Shown: positions 9,713 through 17,010 of the stretch, piece by piece
Layout of the letters: every line of letters begins with the position of its first letter
How positions within the stretch are numbered: position 1 is the first letter of the stretch
Assembly: GCF_013204845.1 (NCBI RefSeq)
Contig: NZ_JABMKY010000030.1
Location: forward strand, 32,629-96,628
Length of the DNA: 64,000 bases
Origin: Paenibacillus qinlingensis
Lineage (GTDB): Bacteria > Bacillota > Bacilli > Paenibacillales > NBRC-103111
Direction: 5' to 3'
Made by a program: the position numbers and the translations under genes
The notes under the pieces: generated by a model
What the model was told of the DNA's origin: nothing
The model's input: only the letters and a program-made list of their open reading frames with translations
Database searches by the model: none

Positions 9713-9792
9713 CTGCCCGTTAGTTCAGCAAACGAAAAAGGAGCAGCCACGAAGCATGCTCCTCAACTATAGTACACCGTTAGTTTAATCCC
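9713..9792. repeat. Hairpin bracketed by two GTTAG motifs (copy 1)
   Basis: CTGCCCGTTAGTTCAGC (9713-9729) and ACCGTTAGTTTAATCCC (9776-9792) flank the hairpin at 9739-9763. The same motif-hairpin-motif plan recurs near 12.1, 16.7 and 18.75 kb. The remaining part of the 9287-9831 gap shows no gene I can support. Confidence 0.6.
9739..9763 (-). terminator. Terminator of the hypothetical gene 9832-10179
   Basis: AGGAGCA pairs with TGCTCCT; on the minus strand the stem is followed by TTTTTC. Confidence 0.75.
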
Positions 9793-9831
9793 ATTCCTCA
9801 GAAACACAATTTGTGTGTGGCTATCTATATT

Positions 9832-10179
9832 TTAATACTCACCATTGTATTCTACATAGCTCGTTTGTTTGATGCGAGCAACGTGATTTGGTATATATCT
9901 ATTTTGTGCATGCGGTGATAGACCTTCTATATAATTAATTGCAGCTTCAACCATGTCATCAGTTAAAAAAACTCTATCATCCAAAAAACCGCTCAATAAT
10001 GCTGAATCATCACCTTTTAACTTTAAATGAAGATAGCCATAGCCTGGATCTACAATAACAAGATTCACAATTTCATCTTCATTTTGTTCTTTTGATGAAT
10101 CATAAAATCTTGCTACAATATCTTGGTCTTTATAAAATATATCCACATCACAAGAAAAATTTTCAAATGTGAATTTCAT
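9832..10179 (-). CDS. Hypothetical protein (115 aa)
   Basis: An acidic, cytoplasmic-looking protein (MKFTFENFSCDVDIFYKDQD...) with no signal peptide and no family I recognise. The frame starts with ATG and is followed by a clear terminator, which supports a real gene. It stands alone in the accessory zone between motif-hairpin copy 1 and a decayed IS110 element, a setting typical of small mobile orphan genes or immunity-type proteins; that role is only a guess. Confidence 0.5.
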   Translation of the reverse strand: MKFTFENFSCDVDIFYKDQDIVARFYDSSKEQNEDEIVNLVIVDPGYGYLHLKLKGDDSALLSGFLDDRVFLTDDMVEAAINYIEGLSPHAQNRYIPNHVARIKQTSYVEYNGEY

Positions 10180-10399
10180 TAGATTTCACCCAGCCTATTC
10201 TTTTTCTTCATAATCTTACACCTATTGAAAATATTTAGTTTTTTTATACTTAATTTATTCAAGACAGTCACCACGTAATCCTCCCTCTATGGAGAAACGC
10301 TTTACTCTTAAATACTCTCGTTTTCTCAGTTTTTGACCATCAAATACTTATTAGCAGATAACATTTCAATGGTATGAAGTTGTAGAGGAAGAAATTTAT

Positions 10400-12060
10400 G
10401 GATATCCCGAGGGGCAAAAAACTCTCTACCTAAACCACCTGATGTAAAAAACGGATGGTATGGTAATGTATGGTTGCACCTTTGGATCTCCACATGTGCT
10501 CATGGCGGTCAACCCTCCCACATCTCGCAGAGTCTACGCTCCCACATTCCTTCATTCAACCTATCCATGAGGTGGAGGTCAGATATGCTGCCCGACAGGA
10601 TCTTCGTCCGTAAGGATAGTGCCTTTCCGACTCATCCGTGCTTCTTGTTATCTTGCTCTGCTTTGGTCATCGACATAAAAAAGCGATCATTAAGCTGCTT
10701 GTGGTATCTCCGCAAATCGAGGGATATCCTGGATCATTTTTTCTTCACTAAACTCATGGCCCTTCTGCAAGATACCGAAAAGGATACGTATGAGCTTGTT
10801 ACATAACGCGATGAGAGACTGCATCTTTTTTAATGGATTCACAGACCGTTTGGTGTAATACTCGTGTAGGGTTCGAAAGGCTGAATTTTTAGCGACTAAC
10901 GGCATCATCACTCTGAAGAGCAGAGCACGAAGGCGTTTTCTACCTCTTTTTGTGATCCTAGTTTGCCCTATATGTGTGCCGGATGAATTTGTTTTCAAAT
11001 TCAGTCCAGCAAGCTTTGTGATCTGTTTTGGATGTCGGTACTGGTTAATGTCTCCTACCTCTGCTAAAAAGCCAGCGATCGTATCCCGACCAATTCCTTT
11101 CATGGCCAATACTTGCTTTACATGAGGGATCTGCGCTAGTAAATCATCTAGCTTTGCTTCCAATTCCTCAAGCTTGTTCTTAAGCCATTCGTACTGTGTC
11201 AGCAACAACTTTAGCTCCATTTTAGCCAACTCAGAACCTTGCCTGATGCCAACAGAACAGCCGGCTGCTGTCTTCAGATTCTGTATTCGACCTTAGACCA
11301 AGCCCACGCTTTGCAGCTTCTCTTAAATGCTGCAGCAACGTCTCGTCTGGCACAGAAACAAGCTCATGTCGCAGTAAATGAAGGCTTAAAATTTGGATGG
11401 CAGACTTGCACTCCCAGTCCTTAAATACCGTCAGAAACTCTGGAAAATACCGATCTAGCCAATTATGGACACGTAATTGCACAACACAAAGGTCAGTTGT
11501 CAGGTGCTCGCGAATTTTCATGGCTTCCCTCAGCTCGGCATAAACACCTTGAGGAAGGCTCGGTACAGCGTATCTCCCGTCTTTGACCAACTGAGCAATA
11601 ACTTTTGCGTCCTTAATGTCATTCTTTGTTGGGGAATTGTCATCTAATTCTTTACTTTTCTTTACGTGTAGTGGGTTCACTACGCCGCATTTTACTTGCT
11701 CTTCTTTAAGAAAATGGGCTAGGTTTAGCCAGTAGTGACCCGTTGGCTCCATACCAACTATGATATCCTTGAACCCTTGCTCCGTCGCAATCTTCCTGAA
11801 CTAGCTCATAAATAATTCAAAGCCTTCTCGATTGTTTTCAAACGTAAGTGGCTTCCCGAACTCGACCCCGCGGAAGTCTTGGGCTCTCGCCACATGTCTA
11901 AATTTTGCGATGTCGACACCGATAATTAAGGTAGAAAAAGTGATTTGATTAATTCGATCATTTTGAGTAGAATGCATGTTGTAGTCTCCTTGATATTGTT
12001 ATTGGATCTGTCGCTGGCCAGCAACTGGGATCCATAAACATCATACCAAGGAGTCTTTTT
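10400..12060 (-). mobile_element. Decayed IS110-family insertion sequence (approximate bounds)
   Basis: The element contains a broken DEDD recombinase with an AAGGAGACTACAAC ribosome site on its 5' side. It has a structured-looking non-coding stretch of about 250 bp on its 3' side (about 10440-10690), where some IS110/IS1111 relatives carry a guide RNA. IS110 elements lack terminal inverted repeats, so the ends cannot be fixed from one copy. The 10180-10689 interval otherwise shows no gene. Confidence 0.6.
10690..11977 (-). pseudogene. IS110-family transposase (DEDD recombinase), broken by a stop and a frameshift
   Basis: Read from the ATG at 11977 the product begins with the DEDD domain (STLIIGVDIAKFRHVAR, catalytic Asp) and meets an in-frame TAG at 11801-11803. 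It resumes in frame with IIVGMEPTGHYW (catalytic Glu) and NDIKDAKVIAQLVKDGRY (Asp pair), then changes frame near 11290 and continues as VGIRQGSELAKMELKLLLTQ. The C-terminal Transposase_20 domain follows (MKGIGRDTIAGFLAEVGDI, KLAGLNLKTNSSG, TKRGRKRLRALLF). The intact length would be about 429 residues, normal for the family. Both lesions are in conserved regions, so this copy should be inactive. Confidence 0.85.
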
Positions 12061-12096
12061 ATTTCTCAAACCTCGTTATTCCTCTTAATAGGAATG

Positions 12097-12166
12097 CTGC
12101 CCGTTAGCTTAATGACCTTTCCTGTCATCTATGAAACAGTATAGCCATCCTTTGCGGGATGGCTAT
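12097..12166. repeat. GTTAG motif plus hairpin (copy 2), next to the decayed IS110
   Basis: CTGCCCGTTAGCTTAATGACC (12097-12117) is followed by the perfect stem ATAGCCATCC/GGATGGCTAT (12141-12166). The hairpin is also the likely terminator of the SET/CotH operon. The decayed insertion sequence begins within about 40 bp of the motif. Confidence 0.6.
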
Positions 12167-12201
12167 TTCTTGTAAGATTAGACTACCTGTTTCAGTTTTT
12201 G

Positions 12202-12573
12202 TTAGTCGATAACCTTAAACCACAATGATGATTGGTCCTTAGGATCTCCATTGTAATTAATCAAAATCTCTTCACCCGCTTTAATTTCTTTATAGGCAAA
12301 GAAGTCGATAGTTAAATTATTTTTATTCGATAAATATCTCGCATTAGGAGAAAAAGAGTGATTATATAAAGCACCGTATCCTAGAACGATAGCTTTATCC
12401 TCGCCCCATCGGAAAATATAGTTTTTGAGTATGCTTTCCCTCATTTCTTCCCATTCGTTTTTGGAGATAACGATAATCGGGGCTGACTCAATTAAGTCAC
12501 CTTTTTGAAAGCTTTCGGTTGCAAAAATTCCTCTGCCAGATTTTCCCGTATTTTTCATTTGTATTTTTTTCAG
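12202..12573 (-). CDS. Small stand-alone SET-domain protein lysine methyltransferase
   Basis: A 123-residue protein that is essentially one SET domain. SGRGIFA (about residues 12-18) contributes to S-adenosylmethionine binding, NHSFSPN (71-77) is the NHxxxPN motif, and GEEILINYNGD (100-110) contains the expected catalytic Tyr. SET enzymes transfer methyl groups to lysine side chains; the pre-/post-SET zinc regions are absent, as in short bacterial SET proteins. The frame is open from TTG 12594, but GGAGGG (12580-12585) is ideally spaced for CTG at 12573, which I take as the start; ATG at 12558 is the alternative. The ribosome site overlaps the end of the CotH-like gene, so the two are co-transcribed and coupled. 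The Lys-rich repeat protein next door is a plausible substrate (inference). Confidence 0.8.
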   Translation of the reverse strand: MKKIQMKNTGKSGRGIFATESFQKGDLIESAPIIVISKNEWEEMRESILKNYIFRWGEDKAIVLGYGALYNHSFSPNARYLSNKNNLTIDFFAYKEIKAGEEILINYNGDPKDQSSLWFKVID

Positions 12574-12586
12574 CGTACTCCCTCCT

Positions 12587-13672
12587 TTATACAAGATCCT
12601 TTAGATGCTTTCGAAGATATCCGTTGCGCTTTTCAATGAAGCGAAAGATAAATTCAGGCTCACTATTAAATAGCGAAATGGATTCTTTTTTGAATGGATC
12701 TAAAGAAATATAGGGGGTTAATTGCTTGTGGAGATTTGTCACCATAGGTTCTATCGCGTTAACCGTAAATTTCGTTTCTAAAACTTCTTCCATAATACGA
12801 CGGTATTGCTGCCGTATTTCCTTTACATCCAAAAGGCGTGCAGTGAGTGTATTATAACCTTGAATCGGAACAGCATAATATTCCATTATTTCGCCATTCC
12901 AATTTCGTCCCCAAGTAGCGTCATAATCCCATGGGATCATCTGATATAATCTCGTCTCTTCATTTCGAAATATAGAATAGTTGTGAATAAACCCATCGTA
13001 GTTTTGGGTACACACTGCCCCGCATAACCACAATAAATAATTATTGATATCCATCTCCTTTTTCATCGCTTCACCAAATTGGTCTCGGTTAACTGTATTT
13101 ATGTTTACAATAAACCTTTCTAAATTTAGTTTATCCTTGTCAATACCCATTTTTTGTACATATCCAGACAAGAGGGACGGTTTTGGCTTTTCCTTTGGTG
13201 TTAATAATGAAAAATTCGCATGATAGATCGTGGCGTAAAAAATAGGACCTTGAGGAAGTTTTCTTTTTTGTAAAAAATATTCGTCCACCGATTCAAGTTC
13301 TAGATAAATCCCCTTTGTCTCCCCATTCAATTCAAGAAAGACATGCTTACTATTTGGAGCAAAACTCCCAATGCTCTGGAAAAAATCAAAAGAAAGCTTG
13401 TTGCGCATTAATGATGGATCTCGGTATTCAGCATTTAAGTGTATCTCACGTCCAGCAAATTCTTCTTTATATAACCTAAAGTCGATGCTATAGGATTTTT
13501 TTCGAAATTTACGGGTATGATCGCCCCGATATGATATCCCAATCTCATATGGAATGTTGTCTACAATTAATTTGGATGAAACAGGGTCATCTCTCCATAC
13601 ATCGTTATTTAGCACCTTAAGAACCTTCGGCTCAATCGTTATACCATAAGTAGGAATAGCAGTATGTTCCAT
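12587..13672 (-). CDS. CotH-family spore coat protein kinase
   Basis: The 361-residue protein matches the CotH fold: SYRGDHTRKFRKKSYSIDF (about 48-66) corresponds to the RGxxSRxxxKKSYxIxF region, DPSLMRNKLSFDFF (85-98) to the conserved DxxxxRNxL segment, QNYDGFIHNY (223-232) and PWDYDATWGRN (247-257) to the metal-binding Asp motifs. CotH proteins are atypical Ser/Thr kinases; in B. subtilis CotH phosphorylates the low-complexity coat proteins CotB and CotG. No signal peptide is visible, consistent with a mother-cell coat protein. AGGGAA precedes the ATG. It overlaps the SET gene's translation signals and is divergent by 41 bp from a Thr/Lys/Gly repeat protein, a strong candidate partner. Confidence 0.85.
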   Translation of the reverse strand: MEHTAIPTYGITIEPKVLKVLNNDVWRDDPVSSKLIVDNIPYEIGISYRGDHTRKFRKKSYSIDFRLYKEEFAGREIHLNAEYRDPSLMRNKLSFDFFQSIGSFAPNSKHVFLELNGETKGIYLELESVDEYFLQKRKLPQGPIFYATIYHANFSLLTPKEKPKPSLLSGYVQKMGIDKDKLNLERFIVNINTVNRDQFGEAMKKEMDINNYLLWLCGAVCTQNYDGFIHNYSIFRNEETRLYQMIPWDYDATWGRNWNGEIMEYYAVPIQGYNTLTARLLDVKEIRQQYRRIMEEVLETKFTVNAIEPMVTNLHKQLTPYISLDPFKKESISLFNSEPEFIFRFIEKRNGYLRKHLKDLV

Positions 13673-13713
13673 TCAATCATTCCCTTGCTTTTTTATATCT
13701 TATGAGGAAGTAA

Positions 13714-14199
13714 GTGGCTTTGATAATACATCTGGACATATCACTAGAACAAATAAAAATCGATTTACATAAGATACAACACCTTGATTTACAAGGATAT
13801 TTAACGAAAGGTGGTCAAGTCAATATGGGAGAATCACAAATATTAGATTTAATAAAACAAGCTCAAGATGTCGGGTTAGATGAGTTCTTAGTTCGAAATC
13901 CCGTGTCCAATAAAGGTACGGGCGGTACGGGCAAAAGTACAGGTGGTACGGGCAAAGGTACGGGTGGTACGGGCAAAGGTACAGGTGGTACGGGCAAAGG
14001 TACGGGTGGTACGGGTAAAGGTACGGGTGGTACGGGCAAAGGTACGGGTAAAGGTACGGGCAAAGGTACGGGTAAAGGTACGGGTAAAGGTACGGGCAAA
14101 GGTACGGGTAAAGGTACGGGTAAAGGTACGGGCAAAGGTACGGGCAAAGGTACGGGCAAAGGTACAGGCGGTACGGGTAAAGGTACAGGCAATAGTTAG
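13714..14199 (+). CDS. Gly-Thr-Gly-Lys repeat protein, possible spore coat substrate
   Basis: 161 residues. About 66 N-terminal residues form an ordinary leader domain (HLDISLEQIKIDLHKIQHLD, then ILDLIKQAQDVGLDEFLV). The rest is low complexity: six GTGGTGK-type heptads (one beginning with Ser), ten GTGK tetrads, one more heptad and GTGNS, giving about 25 Thr and 17 Lys, all spaced by Gly. There is no signal peptide. The start is GTG at 13714 with GAGGAAG just before it. It faces the CotH-like kinase and SET methyltransferase genes across 41 bp. Low-complexity Ser/Thr/Lys proteins beside cotH are the known kinase substrates in Bacillus, so Thr phosphorylation and Lys methylation are plausible but unproven. 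The opposite-strand Pro-Val-Pro-Leu frame is a shadow. Confidence 0.75.
   Translation: MALIIHLDISLEQIKIDLHKIQHLDLQGYLTKGGQVNMGESQILDLIKQAQDVGLDEFLVRNPVSNKGTGGTGKSTGGTGKGTGGTGKGTGGTGKGTGGTGKGTGGTGKGTGKGTGKGTGKGTGKGTGKGTGKGTGKGTGKGTGKGTGKGTGGTGKGTGNS
13915..14181 (+). repeat. Tandem 12-bp/21-bp coding repeat
   Basis: Six 21-bp units (13915-14040), ten 12-bp units (14041-14160, pattern GGTACGGGYAAA) and one 21-bp unit (14161-14181). Units differ only at synonymous positions, with one early Gly-to-Ser exception, so copy number is expected to vary between strains. Confidence 0.9.
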
Positions 14200-14219
14200 A
14201 TTAAGAATAAGACAAAAGT

Positions 14220-14235
14220 AGGCAATAAAGTTGCC
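14220..14235 (+). terminator. Short hairpin after the GTGK-repeat gene
   Basis: AGGCAA/TTGCCT with a 4-base loop lies about 20 bases after the stop. It is small and lacks a long T-run. Confidence 0.45.
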
Positions 14236-14259
14236 TGCTTCATGGGAAAATTCTCGAAT

Positions 14260-14311
14260 AACTTGCCGTTACAGATAGTACAATTTTCCGTGCTATCTGT
14301 AACGGCAAGTT
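14260..14311. repeat. Perfect 19-bp inverted repeat
   Basis: AACTTGCCGTTACAGATAG (14260-14278) pairs exactly with CTATCTGTAACGGCAAGTT (14293-14311) across 14 bases. It is too long and lacks a T-run for an ordinary terminator. It may be an operator-like palindrome or the trace of a miniature element. Confidence 0.7.
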
Positions 14312-14599
14312 AAACCCTAACCCTCGCCAAATAAGGACCGTCAGACTGCGCGGCAGTCGACGATCCCTACTTAAGTTACGTTCCTTCTTAGGGCAAATTC
14401 AAAGTCTCAATGTCACCATGAATAATAAGTAGAAGATAACAGGTAATCCTATAGCAGATATTATTGTGATCACGGTACTTACTTTTTTCTTATCTCGTAC
14501 TATTAACACTACAAACTTATACCCTAAAATACCAATCCATCCACCCAAACAATTTATGAAGTACTTCTGACACAAATAAAAGCAGACAGTTGATTCAAC

Positions 14600-14645
14600 T
14601 ATCGTTACCCGTCGTATTATGAGGTCAGCCAGTTTTTACTGGTTG
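14600..14645. repeat. Degenerate motif plus hairpin (copy 3), next to the intact IS110
   Basis: TATCGTTACCCGTCGTATTA resembles the CGTTCCTCGTTAGCGTAATG half of the copy near 16.7 kb. It is followed by GGTCAGCCAGT/ACTGGTTGACC (one G-U pair). The IS110 non-coding end begins right after it. Confidence 0.45.
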
Positions 14646-14649
14646 ACCA

Positions 14650-14845
14650 TTTATTATTTTAGTGGTGTATTTCTCGGTAGCCGGGGCAGATCGGTCGTTC
14701 CCCTGGGTCTGTAACCCGTCGCTAAAACTGATCGCCCCCTACTTGTAGAAACCATGTTTAAGCTGGTTGAGACGAATAGATCTCGCATAACAAGCGATGT
14801 TGTGGAACTACGAGCAGTGCTTAGGGGTACCGGCAATTTAATAAA
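14650..14845 (+). ncRNA. Candidate IS110 bridge RNA region
   Basis: About 200 untranslated bases precede the recombinase. They contain GGGGCAGATC pairing with GATCGCCCC around an internal loop with TGGGTCTGTAACCCGTCGC, and further paired segments downstream. This resembles the target-binding-loop layout of known IS110-group bridge RNAs, which are encoded just 5' of the recombinase and guide both target and donor DNA. Bounds are approximate and the fold was judged by eye. Confidence 0.5.
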
Positions 14846-14858
14846 GGGAGAGTGCGTT

Positions 14859-16061
14859 ATGAATCCAGTCATTGGCCTGGATATTTCAAAAGGAAAAAGT
14901 GATGGACAAGTCTTCTTAGACAAGGGCAAACCCTTCGGAAATCCGTTTTGTTTTCAGCATAACCAAGAAGGTTTTAGCCAGCTTCTAGGCATCATTTCAA
15001 ACGTACAAGATAAGTCTGGGAAAACTCCAGCTGTCATCCTGGAATCGACGGGGCACTATCATCAGGCCGTTATTCAGTTCCTAGAGGAACACGGTATCCT
15101 GCATTTAGTTGTAAACCCACTCATTTCGCATCAAGCCAAGAAATCAAGTCTACGTAAAGTGAAAACAGATGCTGTCGATGCCTTACGGCTATGTGAACTG
15201 TACTTCAAAGAGGAATTTGAAGACCATAAACAACGCGGAGTTCAGTTATTGAATCTTAGGCACCTAACACGTCAGTTTGACTCTCTAACGCAAATGTATG
15301 TACAGGTTAAACTGCAGTTCCAAGCAGTCTTAGATCAGGTCTTCCCAGATTACAGAGGTATTTTCGGTGATCTCTATTCGAGAGTTTCATTACGGCTTCT
15401 AAAACAGTTTACAACCCCTGAAGCTTTTCAAGCAGCCGGTGAATCTAGTATTGCATATGTAATTGCTTGCCTCTGCCCAAGTCGTTCTAAACGCTGGGCT
15501 ACTGACAAAGCAAACCGTATCGTAGCCGCTGCAACAAACAATCCTTTTCAGAAAGTAAACTATACCAGCCATCTTATAAGCCTAGCGTTATACATTGATC
15601 TACTCCTTCAGTACCAAGAGCATCTTTCCCACCTGCAAAGCCAGATTGATGCCCTTGCTAAAGAAGTTGAAGAATATGAGATTATCCAATCGATTCCCGG
15701 TATAGGTAGCAAAATCGCTGCAACGATTCTGTCTGAGATCGGGGAAATCTATCGGTTTAACCGTGCAAAAAAGTTGGTTGCTATCGCTGGAATTGATCCT
15801 AGTGTTTATTCTTCAGGTAAGTTCACAGCGACAACCAATCGCATTACCAAACGTGGATCTAAGAAACTACGTCACGCCTTATATCTCGCCGTACTGTGCG
15901 GTCTGAAGAAGACCGGATCTAAAAAATTACGTGAGTTTTACGACAAGAAACGTGAAGAGGGAAAGCCTTATCGCGTTGCCCTCATCGCCTGTGTTAACAA
16001 GCTCCTTCACTGGATTTATGCCCTGTTAGTGAAGAAAGAAAGCTTTGTGGAAATAATTTAG
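14859..16061 (+). CDS. IS110-family transposase (DEDD RuvC-like + Transposase_20)
   Basis: 400 residues. The N-terminal DEDD domain includes VIGLDISKGKSDGQ (Asp), VILESTGHYH (Glu) and KTDAVDALRLCEL (Asp pair). The C-terminal Transposase_20 domain includes IQSIPGIGSKIAATILSEIG, LVAIAGIDPSVYSSG and TKRGSKKLRHALY, which contains the Ser used for strand attack in the family. I place the start at ATG 14859, preceded by AAGGGAGAG; the open frame extends to 14754 but that part overlaps the structured RNA region. It differs clearly from the decayed copy at 10.7-12 kb, so the two arrived independently. No stop or frameshift is seen. Confidence 0.9.
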   Translation: MNPVIGLDISKGKSDGQVFLDKGKPFGNPFCFQHNQEGFSQLLGIISNVQDKSGKTPAVILESTGHYHQAVIQFLEEHGILHLVVNPLISHQAKKSSLRKVKTDAVDALRLCELYFKEEFEDHKQRGVQLLNLRHLTRQFDSLTQMYVQVKLQFQAVLDQVFPDYRGIFGDLYSRVSLRLLKQFTTPEAFQAAGESSIAYVIACLCPSRSKRWATDKANRIVAAATNNPFQKVNYTSHLISLALYIDLLLQYQEHLSHLQSQIDALAKEVEEYEIIQSIPGIGSKIAATILSEIGEIYRFNRAKKLVAIAGIDPSVYSSGKFTATTNRITKRGSKKLRHALYLAVLCGLKKTGSKKLREFYDKKREEGKPYRVALIACVNKLLHWIYALLVKKESFVEII

Positions 16062-16087
16062 TTACCAAATTTATTATTTAGAAGAAA

Positions 16088-16114
16088 AACCTTCCAGAAT
16101 GCTCAGGGAAGGTT
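16088..16114 (+). terminator. Hairpin at the right end of IS110
   Basis: AACCTTCC/GGAAGGTT with an 11-base loop, about 27 bases after the transposase stop. Confidence 0.5.
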
Positions 16115-16242
16115 ATTTGGTGCACCTAATTTGAAGTATACTCACATCTCAAAATAAATTTAAGAGAAAAATGTTGACAAACTATTAGCTGGTTTTAGTT
16201 CAATACGGCAAGTCCAAGAGATAGGACTTGTCATACATTTTG

Positions 16243-16563
16243 TTATTGGACAATAACAGCTTCAGTTTTTGTAAGCCAACTGTCAATAGCTTTCAATGGG
16301 AAATATATTGTATTCCCAATTTTCACATATGGGATTTGACTTGTAGTTGTAGCCCCCATGGATTGTGGACCCAGTTTGTCTACCGCAGTTTCACTAATAC
16401 CTAGGTATTGGGCTAATTCAGAACGGGTTAAAAGCTGATTCTGAAGATTAGAAGATGGAACCTCAACGTTATTTTTGATAAATGAATTTGATATGAGCCA
16501 GCATCCAATTATTAAACAAACACCTAAAAATACAATGGTCAATGCATTTACAGAATTTTTCAT
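16243..16563 (-). CDS. Membrane-anchored helix-turn-helix (excisionase-like) protein
   Basis: A 106-residue protein with one N-terminal transmembrane helix (ALTIVFLGVCLIIGCWLI) and a short linker. A MerR/excisionase-type helix-turn-helix follows (LLTRSELAQYLGISETAVDKL), then the wing-like IPYVKIGNTIYFPLKAIDSWL. Excisionase-type domains usually bind DNA as small soluble proteins, so a membrane anchor is unusual; it could be a membrane-tethered regulator. I start at the ATG at 16563 because GCAGGAGGAAAA precedes it; an upstream in-frame TTG is part of that ribosome site. It stands alone between an IS110 element and motif-hairpin copy 4. Confidence 0.65.
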   Translation of the reverse strand: MKNSVNALTIVFLGVCLIIGCWLISNSFIKNNVEVPSSNLQNQLLTRSELAQYLGISETAVDKLGPQSMGATTTSQIPYVKIGNTIYFPLKAIDSWLTKTEAVIVQ

Positions 16564-16654
16564 TTTTTCCTCCTGCAATATATTTATTTTTCATATTCGT
16601 CCACGTAATAATAAACTCCTTTTACAAGGTAGTTATTATTTAAAATTACGAATG

Positions 16655-16745
16655 CTGCCCGTTAGCGTGGAAAAGGCAGCCGATCATCATGGCCGGCTGC
16701 CGAGGTGTCTTTATTCAGCTATCGTTCCTCGTTAGCGTAATGACC
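16655..16745. repeat. Hairpin bracketed by two GTTAGCG motifs (copy 4)
   Basis: CTGCCCGTTAGCGTGG, then the stem GGCAGCCG/CGGCTGCC (16675-16701), then CGTTCCTCGTTAGCGTAATG (16723-16742). Its order and bases closely match the copy at 18.73 kb, including the loop and the AATAAAnACACC stretch on the minus strand. Confidence 0.7.
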
Positions 16746-16852
16746 TCATCTGTCATCACCACATGAACCTGCATAGAATAAATCAACATTACCTGGTTAG
16801 TGATTTGTGTTCTTTGGACGGACCACACTTGAGAAACAATCATTTGGACGAC

Positions 16853-16884
16853 AACAACCTCACTTCTATTGAAGTGAGGTTGTT
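16853..16884 (-). terminator. Terminator hairpin
   Basis: AACAACCTCACTTC and GAAGTGAGGTTGTT form a perfect 14-bp stem with a 4-base loop. It directly follows the small Asn/Lys/Ser-rich frame on the minus strand. Confidence 0.75.
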
Positions 16885-16917
16885 TGAAGAGGTTATTAAG
16901 TTGTTTAAACAAATTCA

Positions 16918-17010
16918 TTAACCACCTGAATTTATATTTGCATCATCAATACCATTATTGCTGCTACTTTTTTTACTACTGTTTTGATTTGGTTTTTGGT
17001 TTTTTTGCAT
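16918..17010 (-). CDS. Possible 30-residue Asn/Lys/Ser-rich peptide
   Basis: ATG at 17010 to TAA at 16918 encodes MQKNQKPNQNSSKKSSSNNG followed by IDDANINSGG. The strong hairpin terminator begins 34 bases after the stop, which supports a transcribed gene, but no good ribosome site is visible. The composition recalls small spore-associated proteins; I do not recognise the family. Confidence 0.3.
   Translation of the reverse strand: MQKNQKPNQNSSKKSSSNNGIDDANINSGG

Larger units (their letters stand above)
14650..16115 (+). mobile_element. IS110-family insertion sequence, apparently intact (approximate bounds)
   Basis: An intact DEDD recombinase gene with a long structured 5' non-coding region and a short 3' region ending near a hairpin. 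No terminal inverted repeats are expected in this family, so ends are estimates. Confidence 0.65.

Noticed and set aside
10474..10806. 110-residue + frame at the IS110 3' end
   Set aside because: Overlaps the transposase antisense and has no recognisable features.
13915..14181. CRISPR array
   Set aside because: Units are contiguous without spacers and lie in a coding frame.
13863..14192. 109-residue Pro-Val-Pro-Leu frame on the minus strand
   Set aside because: It is the exact antisense of the GTGK repeat, with no ribosome site or signal; the + frame has a start, a leader domain and a meaningful neighbour.
16715..16918. 67-residue minus frame
   Set aside because: Crosses a perfect terminator hairpin and a motif copy; no ribosome site.
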